From NCBI GenBank assembly GCA_013399895.1, contig VXBA01001570.1, positions 248,001 to 312,000 on the forward strand: a stretch of DNA of 64,000 bases, given 5' to 3'. A model generated the notes under the pieces. It was not told the DNA's origin and did no database searches. It worked only from the letters and a program-made list of their open reading frames with translations. Positions within the stretch are counted from its first letter, which is position 1; each line of letters begins with the position of its first letter. A program made the position numbers and the translations under genes. Positions 50,210-62,779 of this stretch are shown in pieces. Source of the stretch: Serilophus lunatus (Eukaryota > Chordata > Aves > Passeriformes > Eurylaimidae).

Positions 50210-51591
50210 CTTCAGGGCTCTGTGTCCAGCTGATCCCAGGCTTCAGGGGGAGGAGTGTGTCACGCACCAGGCGGAGTTTGGGGCAACGGATGCGTTCAGT
50301 GCACATGGCAAAGTCATCAACAACACTCCCTATTCCAGAGGCTGTTATTTTAGAGCTGATCCAGTTCATATTCCCTACAGGGAGAAATGTTATTAGAGCA
50401 GAGAACATCAAGCTTGAGAATGCACAGTTATTCTGAAAAGGCTGAGGTAAAAAAAGGTGCTGTTCAAGGGAAGGAGGGGATGGAAGGATGAACAGCCACT
50501 GTCAGGGGAACCAGGACTTGTTTGCTGAGGAAGTGGAGGGCTCCCATTGTCACAGATCCTTCTGTGGCCTTTTAAGTGGTCTGTGTATTTTTTCCCTAAA
50601 TTTGGTAGATTTTTTAATGTTTTCTTCTTGGCATTTAGAGTAGCTAGATCATTTCTTTCAGCTACTAAAGGAGTGTGGTGGTAATTCTAGGATAACACTT
50701 GGTAAAAGTTAGCTCATGTCTCTTCCTCAAGCTTTCTTCTCACAGCATTAGTGATGCTGTGCAGAAAGGATATGATCCTTACCCGTGGCTGTAGGCAGGG
50801 AGCTCCTCTGTTCCCCCTCTCTCCCAGTCCTTACCCAGCACATCCTCTTTAGCTCCTCCATTCGTTCAGAGTTCAGTAAATGAAGTGGCAATTCACTCAA
50901 TTTCCTCAGGTTTGCAACAGTGTGAGAGAACCAGAGAGGCTGAAGGGCGACCTGGGGTTGAGAGGGAGTGTGGATTGATTTGTTTGCTTTCACAACCTCA
51001 GTGTCAGACAGTAGTTCATGGTATGGAGACAGCACTTCCCGGGCTTCCATTGTTTTCCTGTTAGCAGGAAATGTCTTTAATGTTTCTCTTGCTGCAATCT
51101 AAGGCAGACTGCCTTTCTGCAGTGGAATAATAAATTACTTCCTTGCTGCAGTAGCCTTTTGTATATGTGAGTATACATATAAAATATATATTTTCATATA
51201 TATGAATATATAAAAATATATATATGACAAAACTTCTTTAGATCTCCTTGATTGTGGATACTGATTTAAAATGTATGTATATATATATTTCTTGGTCATT
51301 GGAAGCACTGAATAATATTATTTTCTAATATTTCCCTTGTCTTCTGATTTCAGACCCTGCCCAGCTGCCTGGAGACACAGAGCCCTGGTCCAGAGTTTCC
51401 AGGTATGGAAATACCTGCTGATATTTCTCACCTTCCTGTCAGCATTCAAGGTCCTGCTGACATGTGGCAGCATAAGAGGTTTCTTCATTCCCCAGCTCCA
51501 AGTACCCTTGAAGAAATCTGCCAGGACAAAATGCCTGTTGATTTGGTCTTGTTTTGATAAATAATGATCCTGCACCACTTCAATAAGTTGT
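50210..51591 (-). pseudogene. NWD1: NWD1 post-NACHT exons with a one-base deletion
   Basis: Exon 51591-51432 (QLIEVVQDHYL, LADFFKGTWSWGMKKPL, LNADRK) and exon 50951-50835 (LQPLWFSHTVANLRKLSELP) are open. At the end of the second exon, EELKR is followed in frame by MCW, while the expected DVLG appears one base over. The next exon, 50374-50210 (NMNWISS), enters in phase 2, which requires the exon to end in phase 1, so one base is missing. The exon that should lie between 52369 and 51591 is not found. Confidence 0.8.
51165..51295. repeat. AT-rich (TA)n tract
   Basis: Alternating TA with short interruptions, including the self-complementary TCATATATATGA, in an intron of the NWD1 remnant. Confidence 0.85.
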
Positions 51592-52368
51592 CTGGGAAGA
51601 GAAAAAGTGATAAATGTACTGGAGCAGGAACTGGAGCTGGGTGTTTTCAACAGTCTCAGCACTGACAAGGTTTGGGAACAGAGAGCAGTCCAGTCCTGAA
51701 ATCTCAGAGTGGGAACATCCCCTACTCAGAGGTTTGGCTTCTCATCCTCTGCTCTCTCAGTTACCTATGTGCAAAGCACAGGAGGGGGAATCCATCTGCC
51801 CTCCCTTCCTCCAGGCACATCCTGTGTCCCTGCAGAGCCGTGCCCAGTGCAGGGCAGGAAGGCACAGGGTGGTTCTACTTGGAGGAGGGTGGCAATGGTG
51901 AATCTATGAAAGAACTTCATCATCAAGGCATGAAATGTCCTTTAGCTCCGTGTCTGACAGCCCATTTCTGTAAGTCAAGTGGAATACAGGAACAGAAATG
52001 ATTTCTCCTCCTCCTCAGTGTTTATATTGATATCCCTAGTGGGAGGGTTGAGGGGGTTTTCTGGCAGTTCAGAAGAACTAGTCACCAAACATCTCACCAG
52101 CTCATGTGCCACATGGCAGTTTCAGCTGAGAGCTTAGACCCTGCATAAGCCATGGAGGTCATTTCCAAGTAATCCTAGAACATCTCCTCCAAGATAATAG
52201 TTTAGGTAGGCCAGGTATGAGAGGAATGTTCTGCTTGCTAAAGATATCTGTGAACCCATTCATAGGCTCAGAGAACTGAGAGCTTTGACTGCTTAGGGCT
52301 GTGTTCAGCCTGATTCCCTACAAACAGCAGGAAGTACAGGCTGTTCCATCAGATCCAGCAGTACTCAC

Positions 52369-53742
52369 CGTGAGGAAGCAATATAACCAAGGGCATGAGC
52401 CACGAGTACTGTGCCCTGGGACTTTTCCAGCCTCTCACACAGCCAGTGCATGGCATCCTGGGCTGTGCCAGCAATCACCAGCTCTGAAGGGGAGGTGTAA
52501 GATGCCCATTTCCTGGCCTCCTGGAAGGCCAGCTGGAAGAGCAGGGCTTGCCCCCAGCGTGGGAAGCTCTGATGGAAATAGGCCCACTGAGCTGGGCTTA
52601 TCCATCGTCTCTCTGCTGCCAAGAGCAGCTCAAGCATCTCCTCACCTTCCTCACAGGATAAGAGTCCTACTTCAAAGTGTGCTTCAGGCTCAGGCACAAC
52701 GTGCTGGAGAGTGTTCAGAATGTCAGGCTCTGCTGTGGAAATGGAAATGATGATGTGGACCCTTGGAGGGCAATGTGATGGGAGCCAGTGGAATCTGTGA
52801 GCTTCATCACCAGGCAACAACCCCTCCACAGAGTCAAGGAACAGCACCAGTGTCCTTCTGCCACAGTGGGAGACTGTGAGGAGGAATTTACTGAGGAACA
52901 AGACTAAGCCACTGCAAATCAAATGCTAAACAGATTTGGAGCTAAATGTCCCTCAGCCAGGCTTTGAAGGGCAGAACTGAGCTGGGATGTCCCCAGCAAA
53001 CGAGTCACAGCTACACTGTCTTGCCCTACAGCAGTTTGCACTTGCTCAGACAGTTTGCACATCAGAGCTGTTTTTCCACAGCCTGGTGGCCCATGAAGGA
53101 TGAGGGGTTTGTGGGGTTTATTGTTGTTTTGCCTAATACTCTGAAAAATGTTATCCAACAAATTCTGCCTCCCATAGAGAACCCTGCATTTCTACAGGCC
53201 CAGAGCTGTGTGGTGGCCCAGCTCCTGCAGAAGTTGCCCTGACTCCTCACTGAACTGGACTTGGTGATGAAGTGGACTGCTCACACAGGTGTTTCAGGTA
53301 TCTATTGTTCTCCTTGTGCTGAGAGTCTTTACTGCAGGCCAAAGTTTGTACTTTGAGGTCTTTGGGGCAGTGGTTTGCAATTCTTGCTTTAAGGTTGCTT
53401 AGAAGCTGTTTTGCTTCACTGTCTGAATTATTCTCTTTTTCTAGCAGCTCTCTGGTTGAAAAAAGAAGCAATATTCCTATCTGATGTATAAGTATTTGCT
53501 GGTCAGCACCAATCCCCTTCCTCAGGGTTTGGGATGCAGCAGAAAGTAGCAAATCTCTTCCCAAATTTTCTGTTGTGTTCAGACTTGAACCAAACCTCTG
53601 TCTCCCTACTAGATGTGGTTGGAGGGACATCACAGCCCTGCCAAGACACTCCTGATCTGTTGTAGTGGTGCCACTGCTCCAAGCTGATCATCCCACTCCT
53701 CTCTGCATCCCAGGCTGCCCGACGCAGGGCCAAGGCCAGGGG
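52369..53742 (-). pseudogene. NWD1: NWD1 NACHT exon remnant, P-loop preserved
   Basis: Three or more frames are needed to follow the homology: ALRRAAWDAERSG and EQWHHYNRS; then SEAKQLLSNLKARIANHCPK and YLKHLCEQ; then YGRQNLLDNI and Walker A GPPGCGKTALMCKL; then LVLFLDSVEGL (Walker B region), ARKWASYTSP and LVAHALGYIASSR. TAG at 53194-53192 lies in the P-loop frame just upstream of it. Between LLGTSQLSSALQSL and LVLFLSKFLLTVSHCG roughly 25-40 residues expected from the mammalian protein are missing and the frame changes. The last frame, 52922-52369, is open to a good donor. Confidence 0.82.
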
Positions 53743-54849
53743 TCCCCTCTGGCAGTAACACCCTCCTGGGTGCAGTAACCCTGGGCTGAGCTCTCATGGT
53801 CTCTGATGGCCCCTCTGTTACTGACTTCTGGTGGAAGTGACTCAAGGGAAATCAGGCACGACTTGCACAGATACTTAATTGGTTATTTATTTACTTGTGA
53901 CTCCATTTATACCCCCTGAGAATGTTTATCCCCCCTGCGTGTTTATTCTCTTTGTTCAGCAAAACTTTCTCCTTTTCTGAAGCCAAAACAACCTGAGGGA
54001 GCAACCTGGCACTTCTGCAGGTGTCTGAGCCTTCCCTTCTGCAAGGCTTGAAGCTCTGAGTGTGGGTTTATATTCAAGGCTGTCACCAAAGTGCTTCAAG
54101 GACTCTGCTGTGGGAAGCTTTCAGTCGTTGGGAGGAGTGATCCAGAGGGATTTGAGTGAGGCAAAAGCATGGAACTGGTACCAGCTCGCAGTGTGACACC
54201 CTGTTCTGTCCCTGCTGGTTGCTATGGCATTTTCATTTCTGGTTCTTTGCATGGGGGATTTGTATTTTTTCCTTAGTTACTGAGAAAACCTCCACAGTGT
54301 GTAGGTATTGGGCAGGAAGGAGACTTGAAACGGGAGCTTCTTGCCTTCTGTGTGACTCCATCTGCCTCTCCTGTCTGGTAGTTTGTACAACCCCTGATAA
54401 CCTGTGCTCTGAAGAGGCTCTTGTGCTCAGGACAGGACTCTGTGCTTAAGTTTTGCTTTTCAGAGTTTTACTGGTTTTATTGCCATCTCAGCCCATCAGT
54501 TGTTGTGTGGTGCTGCTTAGGCAGGTTCATGACTTTTGGAAACCATCTCCCTCACCCAGCAGACCCCAGTGTGTGTGGCCTGTGCTGTGTGTCCCAGCCA
54601 CAGGGACAGTGCTGGCACTTACAATGAAGGTGGGACCAGCTGACAGCTCCTGACAGGCTTCAGGTTCCTCCAGAGAGAGCTGTGTGTTACTGTGCTCAGC
54701 ATCTTCCTGCTCAGAAATGCCCCATCTCAATTACCTGCACAAAAATACTTTTAAAATATTCTTAGATTGCTCAATGCTATCATAAAACCAGCAACACGAG
54801 AAAAATTAAGTCCTCCTATCACATTTAATTTTTAGATCAGTCTGAACAT

Positions 54850-54895
54850 TATAGAATCACAGAATGGTTGGAAGGGACCTTAAACATCACCTCAT
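54850..54895 (-). mobile_element. CR1 tail remnant
   Basis: ATAGAATCACAGAATGGTTG then GAAGGGACCTTAAACATCAC, the reverse complement of a CR1 3' end. Confidence 0.75.
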
Positions 54896-55897
54896 TACAG
54901 GAATATGTAGCTTTAATTACTGGAACTCTGCAAGAGACACTGAGATAGTCAAAATCTCTTGCTAAGGATTTCTTCTGTGAAAGACTTGGGGATTTGGGCC
55001 ATGGATGACACAGCAAACAACGGGGCTTTTCAGGAGTCTGAAATTCTTATGGCTGCTTCTCCTGCTGTGCTTTTTACAAGAGAGATTAACACTCTCTAGA
55101 AAAATCTGTGTGACACCACTTGAGTGACATATTCACTGAATTAAATCCAACAGCTAGCCAGGTAAATTTAAGATAAATTAAGAAGACAAAGCAAATAGAA
55201 AGAAAAGTAAGCACATATATGCAAACAACTACAAGAATGAGAGCTGTCTCCCAGCATGTGCTTGCACCCTCTCCTGTTCACTGATACACAATATTATGTT
55301 CATGGGTACTTTTCACACCTGCAAAATTAAGACAAAGGGAATATAAAGGACATTTTTCTTGTATGTTTTATCACATGGGGTTTTAATTTTTTCAGAACTG
55401 GAATATTCTCCCCCCAAAATTATGTAAACATTCATGGTACTACAGGATCATGTGATAAAGTAGTACAAGAGGGAATGTTAAAATTAGGGTGGGGAATGGC
55501 TGGATCTGCAGCTTTCTTTGGGACTGGTACCACTAAGTGAAAAGTGATCAGTAATGAAGCTGTGCCAGTGTCAGATGAGGGAAGAGCTCCCTTGGGTTGG
55601 GATTTTCAGGTGTGCACTGCCATCCAACAGGGAGCAAGCATTTAGCACAAATCCCTGGAATAATTCATCAGCTCACCAAGACTGCAGGAGTTACTGGAAA
55701 TCCTTGTGTTACTTTACATTGTAGCCCACAGGAATTCCAAGCCTTACAGTGAGAGAGTGGGTTTAACTTACTGGTTTTTGGTAAAAATCCAATCACACGT
55801 CACATCCTGTTCCTAAAAATACATGAAGTTTAACACAACTTGGACAGGTGTTGTAGGTAAAATATTAGCACTGTCTGTGTCCTTACATGCTGCCTAA

Positions 55898-55975
55898 TCA
55901 TAGAATCATTAAGGCTGGAAAAGACCTTCAAGATCATCGAGTTCAGCCTTAAATTCCAGATTCTCTGCAGTTCTC
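55898..55975 (-). mobile_element. CR1 3' remnant
   Basis: ATCATAGAATCATTAAGGCT followed by GGAAAAGACCTTCAAGATCA, a reverse-oriented CR1 end. Confidence 0.75.
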
Positions 55976-58900
55976 AACGCTCCTTCCAGAAACTGCAGCT
56001 CTAATTGATTCTGCAAACACTGACCTCTCTGCTTAGGCTGGAAAAATGTCTCTGCCAAACAGCACATTCACTGTGTTACATCCCACTGGAGGAGATCCTG
56101 CAGTGTTTTCTGAGATCCTAAAGTGTTTTCTTTCCTTGGAAGGCACTTTTTGGGGAATTGGGAGCCTCTCTAAGCCTGTGCTTTCTTATTTAGAAACGGA
56201 GTCAGAGGGAATGATTTTCAGAAGGGGGGGAAACTGAGTTTTGTAATTCCTGGAAATCTGAGTCATTGCTACCCACTGCCAGTTACCACTTTAGGAGCTC
56301 AGTCTGGCAACTGTGTCCCAGTGGGCAGAGGAAGTGGGAAATATTTGGATATTGTCCAGGGAGAGAAGTTCTCCACAAACACTTCTTGCTGTTACAGAGG
56401 TGGACGGGAATGGAACATTTGTTGTCTGGGATCTTGGGAAAGCCTTGGACAGACAATGCACTTGGGCTGTGAGTGCACAGTAATGCCTGGATTGAACGTG
56501 GCCTCACTGCCAATGCCATTAATTCCTGATTTAATGCCGAATTCTGCCCTCCCTGCCCTGTCTTAGGGCACCTTCACCTCCAAATAAAACTGCAAGCTCA
56601 CGGCTTCTGTGCTAAGCACAGTCATCCCACTGCATTGCAACAGCAGCAGGGAGTGCCTGGTGCATTCAGCAGCTTCAGGACTTTTCAGCTGATTTACCTG
56701 AAAAAGCTGAGCTGATGAAGATCCGGGCCAGGCTGGAGGGCTTGGAAGGAAGAGGGACCATCTTTCCCACAGAGCAGATCCCGATGTGTGTCTGGGCTGG
56801 AGCTCTTGCTGCTCTCTGGACCCCCTGAGCTCGTTAAAAGGGAGATAATTACTGGCAGTGAGCACCACCCGTCTGTGGTGCCTCTCCCCACGAGCTGCCT
56901 TGCTCCTTTTTTTAAGGAAAGACTGTGAAAATTCCAGCTTCTTTGATGGGAAATTGTTGAGTGAAACTTGACTATTTTAGAAATGTCTCTGTACTTCAGC
57001 ATCACATAAAGCTGCCAGTTCCAGTATCATTTATGGTTCAGGCTCTCTGAGCCATTTAAAGCAGGTTTCTCAATACTCAGGCAGCCTGTGCCCTGTCTCT
57101 GCCTTCTGTCAAGCTGTGCAAGAGTGAATTTACTGTGCACAGTAAATACTTGCTACTTTCTGGCTGCCTTTGGAGTGGGGAACCATCCCCAGCAGAGCAG
57201 CAAGTGGCAAGGGATAGAAAGAAAAATGTAATCATTTACAGAAAAAAGCAGCAAGGAGACAGAAATCAGAAACGGAGAAGAAACTCCACTTCTCGAGGGA
57301 TACCATAGCTGACAGTGGAATTCCAGTGACAGAAGGGGGGTTGGCTGTTGCTCCTGGTTTTGTCATGTAGTGCAGGACAACGTCCATGACCCACCTGCAG
57401 ATCCCTGGCCGGGGGGATCCGTGTGTGCAGCTGTAGAGCTCACCCCAGGATCAGCTGTTGGGCTCAAACTGCAGCTGTCAGCAGAGAACAAGCAGGAAAA
57501 AACCCATCTTTGTCCAAACGCCCTTGGAATGCAGAGGGAGAGCAGGTACCTGGAGCAAACACCTCAGCAGAGGCCCTGACAGAACAGGTGTGTCCCCCTC
57601 CTCCCAGAGCAGTGTCATCCTTCCATGCTGCTCTGTTTCCCAGTATTCCCAGTACATTGCTGTCTCTGTTTCAGTATGTGTTTCTGTACATGCACAGAGC
57701 CGTTTTTCCCATAAGGAATGCTGCTTTCTCCATGAAACAGAGATGGTGCTCTACCAGCCAAGCAGATTCACTTGGAGCCACTTTCTGCTTCCCCATTTTC
57801 TCACAGGAGAACATACTCTATGTTTTCTGTGGATTTTTGCCTTTTCCAGGAAACTAAACTGAGCATGTCAGAGGAAACCAGTATCAGCCAGAGCAGCTGC
57901 TGTGCTTTTCCTGGTTCTCTCATGAAATGAGAATTAAGAGGCTGGTGTCTATCCTTGGCTGTCTCCTCTGTATCCCTTTGGCACAGAGGAATAATTAATG
58001 AAAAATTAGTAATCTGTATTTATGGGCTCATTTTGCAGACAATACTTGATTAATCTCCACAGTCATCCACCCAAATAAGAAGAGATTAACCAACATCCTA
58101 ATCTGTCATAAATCAAACAGGCAGGGAGATGAAGCATCTTACCTTGACAGACAGACAGCACAGAGCCTACAGGAGGGTTTAGCCTACATTAGTCTAATTC
58201 TAATTTAAGCCAACATTAGGGCTCTAAAATCATGGATTTTTAGACTGTGCTTCAAGACACTTCAATCTGTGATGTGTTATGTGCTTCTCACTCTGCATCT
58301 ACCTGTCATTGTTACCGATCACCCCGGTTGCTGTCTCTAACAAAGGATCAGCTCCCACACCGATTCAGGCACTTGGCTGCAGTGGGACCACAAGTCCTCA
58401 GCCTGCAGAGCTTTTTTTGGAACGGCAAGATCTGCCAGCTCGATGGAGAGGCATCAGGGGCCGGGATAATTGGGAAAGCAGCAGCTTGTTTTCTGCAGGA
58501 ATGCAGCGGGTGTGCGATGGTTTCTGCGGAGCTCAGCTGTCATTTGCAAATCAAACCCAAACAAAACCAACCATCCGAATCTATTCTGGATTTCCTCAGG
58601 CTATAAAAATGTTGAAGCCTCTAAACACATCAGACCTGTTTTCCTGCATTCCAGGGCTATATCCTCCCTGTACCCTCAGGCTAAGATGAAACCACTATCT
58701 CACACCTATTCTTTACACTCACAAGCTCTCCGAAAAACTCCCTCCCCAAATTTGCTTTAGGGGACACAGAGAAAACAGATAAGGGAATAAAAATGCTACA
58801 TTTTCTAGGGATAATGAAAAGTGAAAGATGCAAATGCACAAGTGTAAAAGAGAGACCAGACTCCGAGGTATTCACGACTGTTGATCCCAGCACTATCAAC

Positions 58901-61352
58901 AACTTTTTGTCACAGGTGTCATCACAGAGGTGAAGTGAGGAGCAACTGTGAGTCAGGGTGGCAGCGTGGGCTCAGGCATGACAGGGAGCTGCTTTTCCCA
59001 CTCTCTGCCTGTTCCATGAGCCATCAGCCCCCACCAGCTTGTTCACAGGCTGCTGCAGACCACGAGAGCAGGATTAAATTCTTAGCTGGGAGGTAATTTC
59101 GTGGGTGTTTACCAAACAATGTTGATGTCTGATCAAATTCAATTAGCATTGCCTTATGGTGGATGGGCACAGGGCACAAACCAGATGCCTTGGGGCCCAT
59201 AGAGCATCCTAAAGAGGAAAATATCAACCCTCTGTGTGGAGTATTTCACATCCACAGCATCATTTCTCCAGTGTTAGTGGCTTGCTTTATTCATGTCCTG
59301 TCTTCCTTGTGGAGCTGGAAGGAGCTCACACTAAATCCAAACTGTCTTTGAGAGCTCTCTAGGAGATCTTGTATAGGTGTATATTCTAATTTCTCATTTC
59401 TTGGGCAAAGAACTAAAACATCTTGAGAGAAAAATCCATTTTCCATTCCACTTTCCAGCCTTACCCTCCTTATCATCCTGTCTTGTGCCTTTCAGGAGCC
59501 ACTTACATCCTTTAAAGAACAGCACAAGAACCATAAAGTAGACACAAATAAAGGCCAAATAAAGCTGTACTACTGTGAAACACACATAAAGCTGTAACTT
59601 TTAATGCTTTTGTGTGCCCTTCAAAGCACTATGAAACAGGCTGCAGGAAAAGGCATTTGGCAGCCAATCACCTGGCAAGTGTTAAAAGGAACAACTCCTG
59701 TATTGCTCAGGGGATGGCCAAGCTAACATCCATCTCTATCCTCTGGGTCTTTCTGCTTCACTGGATTATATAATTTGGTTATTCTTTGAACAAAATGTGC
59801 AAGAATGTACACGTTGGCACCAATACCAAAAGGAAAAGGGGAACCAAGAACACTGGTTTGCTCTGGCTTGGTGCTCTGGTGTTGGCTTTCTTTCTGTCAT
59901 AAACTCCTCAGTATAGAAATTCCTTTCTTTGGCCTTCCTTTTGTTTTACTTCATTTACTGTGAAGAATTATTAATGCTCTGTGTCAAGTTATTCCATGGG
60001 TGTGGGTTTTTTTCCTACAAACACAGTAGTGTTGTAGAGCTTTCCTTACATGTGAAGCTGATCTGCCACCATGAAAAAGCTGCAGGCACCAGGTCTGGCT
60101 CTGTAACAGGAAAAGGAAAACCTGTCAATCCACATGAAATGCTGAAACAGCAACTAAAACACTTGCTTTTCCCAGCAGGCACCCAGGGCCTCTTTGAGGA
60201 TTAAACCTACTGCTAAATTTAGCTGTGTCTCACTGGAGTTAGTATCAGAAGTTATCAGATCAGGACATCTCTGGGGAGGATGACGTGTGGCCTGTGGAAG
60301 TCTAAGCCTTGGCAACTCCTCTCCTCCCTGGGCTGCAGCAGAGTTGGGAGCTGGGATCATTCTGAGACTCCAGAGACACTGTGGGATCCTTCAAAGGACA
60401 TGGAACACCTGCTCTCATCAGCCTGTTCCTTTACAGGTCCTGAGCAAAATGGTAGCACTGAACTGGACATCACAGGGGAGGAGAAGGGTTAAATCACCTG
60501 AAAACTTCCCTTTTTTTGAGTTTGGGACTTTTTTAATATGCAAAAGGCTTGCATTTATCTTTTCCACTGGTTGGGTCCTACACACACTTTAAATCCCCCA
60601 TTCCAGTGCATTTTATACTCTCAACTGCTCTGATAAATTAAGGATGCTTATTAAACATTTTAAAAGTTAAATCCTTGAGGGGGAAGGAGACAAGTGAAAC
60701 CCTTCAGAAAATAAATAGCCCTTTGCAGGCCCTCATTTGTGCAGCAGGTCAAATTGATTGTGTCATGTTTTCCTCACCAATTCCATCTCTGTGCCATGGA
60801 GACAAGTTGCTCCATCCCTCTAGGAATTGCCCAGCACCATTTTCATTCTGTTTGGAGCAGAATCTGAAGGAAGGAGATGTATGTACAGGTCAAGTAGAGC
60901 TTCCCAGAGGTGCAGGAGCAGCCCTGTGTTCCTGCAGCAGGGTTTTTGCTTTTGGAAAGGTCCATCTTTGCTCCTTGGGATGAAGGACACCAGTGAGGAA
61001 TTGTAGCAGACTGCCAGTGCTGAGCCAGGGAAATTCAAGCCAGGTTCCACTTCTCTCACTAGGAAAGGCTTCACTAAATGGAACTTGAGAAGACAAGTGC
61101 CAGCAAGAGGAGTCACAATACCAATCCCATTCCCCCTAGGTACTCTGAGGGTGTCTCCAGAGCTCCAATTTTGACCTCCCTTGGAATATTCCTCCTGTCT
61201 GTTCTTGGTCATTTGACTCAGTCCAAACAACTCTGACCAGCAAGGGCTCAGCAGCAGCCAACAGGACCACACTAAATATACATATTCATGCAGAGCATTT
61301 TGATCTTTTTCAGTTTTAAATACTGAAACTTCCCATAAATATGCTGGAATTG

Positions 61353-61366
61353 TGTGTGTGTGTGTG
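61353..61366 (+). repeat. Short (TG)n microsatellite
   Basis: Uninterrupted TG run, with further TG-rich sequence nearby. A related CA-rich stretch is at 62048-62075. Confidence 0.8.
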
Positions 61367-61493
61367 GCTGTATTTTGTGTGCATATTTACCAGTCCCAGG
61401 TGAATGCTCTCCTTCCCTTCACAATGACAAAATGGAAGACAGTCAGTTATAAAAGCCAAAGGAATCACTTTCTTTATTTCCTCCCCTGAAATC

Positions 61494-61664
61494 TCAGAAG
61501 ACTGCTTGGAGGACACCACCACAAACACCTTTTACTATGTTATTTCCATTTATAACATACTCATGCACATTGTAGGACACAAAGTCTGGTCTCTCTTCAG
61601 TCAGAATCATTTTGTCATCAGGCCAAGGTGACTCAAAGTAGCTCAAGGAGCTTCTGTTTGGCTC
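61494..61664 (-). other. Unassigned exon-like ORF with strong acceptor and AATAAA
   Basis: On the - strand a long pyrimidine tract ending CCCAG precedes 61664. The following 56 codons are open (EPNRSSLSYFESPWPDDKMI, then ERPDFVSYNVHEYV), end in TGA, and AATAAA follows at 61478-61473. I do not recognise the protein. It may be a terminal exon of an unknown gene, an alternative last exon, or a chance ORF in the TMEM38A 3' UTR. No partner exon is identified. Confidence 0.25.
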
Positions 61665-62779
61665 CTGGGACAGAGGAGAGTAAAAGAAACACACAGATTT
61701 CCTCAAGTACCACTGGACAATCAGAGTCACTTCACAATTTTTATTTGCTGACAGTTTCTATAAAACAAAATTCCCCTTGGATCAGACATCCATAAAACAT
61801 TTAGAGTCTTGTGCATGCTCGTGATACATCAGGTTTCAGTAGACCAGGATCTGCAGAACCAGACAGTGGAGTTGTCAGGCAGAATTCCTGCTTTCTACTG
61901 AAGGGGAGGGAAACTCACAAAATTAAGGCACTGTCAAAACCCAAGCCCACAAACCATTTGACCTTTCACACTGGCTTTTCTCTGGTTGTGTGTATATATA
62001 TATGTATTTTATTTTTAATTAACCATCAATTTCCATTTTGAACAGGGACACACACACAAACAAACACACACAAAACCCACTTTCCTTGAATTCTCCTATT
62101 TCTGTTCTCAACTGGGAGCCCAGTGCTACATCCCCACACGTGCCATTCTCACTGTGGGGATCCCAGCCCTCGGATGATGCCATTTTAACAACAAATTCAG
62201 TTATAAGAACAGCTTAAAACTATTGTAAAAGCCAGTATTTACTAAGCAGAACATGAATGAGCTGACAGACTCCTCCTGAGCCATGCAAGGCAGTTCAGAT
62301 TCTCCACTCATTGGGCACAAGCTGCATTCACAGCCCAGTGGTTTGGCCCAAAGGGACCTACAAGGGGTAAACAGGATTTTCAGCTGGTGTGTTATCATCA
62401 GTCCTTTAAAGTAGTTTTACTCAGCTGGTGTGAAATCCACTTCTTCAGCCTTCCTACCTTAATTTAAGACTACAGGAAATGTCGCTTCCTGCACCCAGGG
62501 AGTGTCCTTTCGGATCACAAGCACAAACCAGCACGTGGCTGTGGGCTCAGGCCCAGGAGTTCCAACTCTCTGTATAAAGATGCAACATTAAAAAAGCCAG
62601 ATTCAGGTCCATGACTGAAGTGCCCTGGCAATTATAAATAAATAGTAATAAATACCTACACTCACACACTCTTCTTGTATCCCACAGGATTACAAACAAA
62701 CCAGACCATGCTTCTCCCCTGACTAAATAGGGTCAGGTTTGAGGTGGGACACACAGTTTAGGGGAGTGACAGTACCAAC

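Larger units (their letters stand above)
45509..53742 (-). pseudogene. NWD1: NWD1 (NACHT and WD repeat domain-containing 1), decayed locus
   Basis: Intact NWD1 in mammals is a cytosolic STAND-type NTPase with a NACHT module and C-terminal WD repeats. Exon remnants here, 5' to 3': 53742-52369, 51591-51432, 50951-50835, 50374-50210, about 49200-49042, 48865-48661, 48546-48292, 47984-47894, 47500-47346, 46687-46421, 46054-45509. Splice sites are mostly kept, but the frame breaks repeatedly: shifts and deletions in the NACHT exon, an in-frame TAG at 53194-53192, a one-base loss near 50842, and shifts near 48745, 48450, 48345, 46590, 46460 and 45695. Exon lengths confirm this: 48865-48661, 46687-46421 and 46054-45509 have lengths that do not fit their own phases. 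Two internal exons, the N-terminus and the last exon(s) expected from mammals are not found. Sequencing error is unlikely because the neighbouring genes show no such breaks. A shortened WD protein remains possible but unlikely. Confidence 0.85.
53850..61460. other. Intergenic region between NWD1 remnant and TMEM38A 3' region
   Basis: About 7.6 kb with no recognised gene. Contains CR1 fragments at 54850-54895 and 55898-55975 (- strand), an AT-rich stretch with several TAAT cores near 57985-58230, and a TG run at 61353-61366. The 5' NWD1 exons expected here were searched for and not recognised. Confidence 0.5.

Noticed and set aside
52365..52922. Reading NWD1 as a functional short NACHT gene
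   Set aside because: This 185-codon frame lacks the P-loop, which is in another frame behind a stop, and the following exons contain frameshifts.
57423..57857. Overlapping ORFs of 134-144 codons between NWD1 and TMEM38A
   Set aside because: No domain, no convincing splice sites, Ser/Phe/Cys-rich; consistent with chance.
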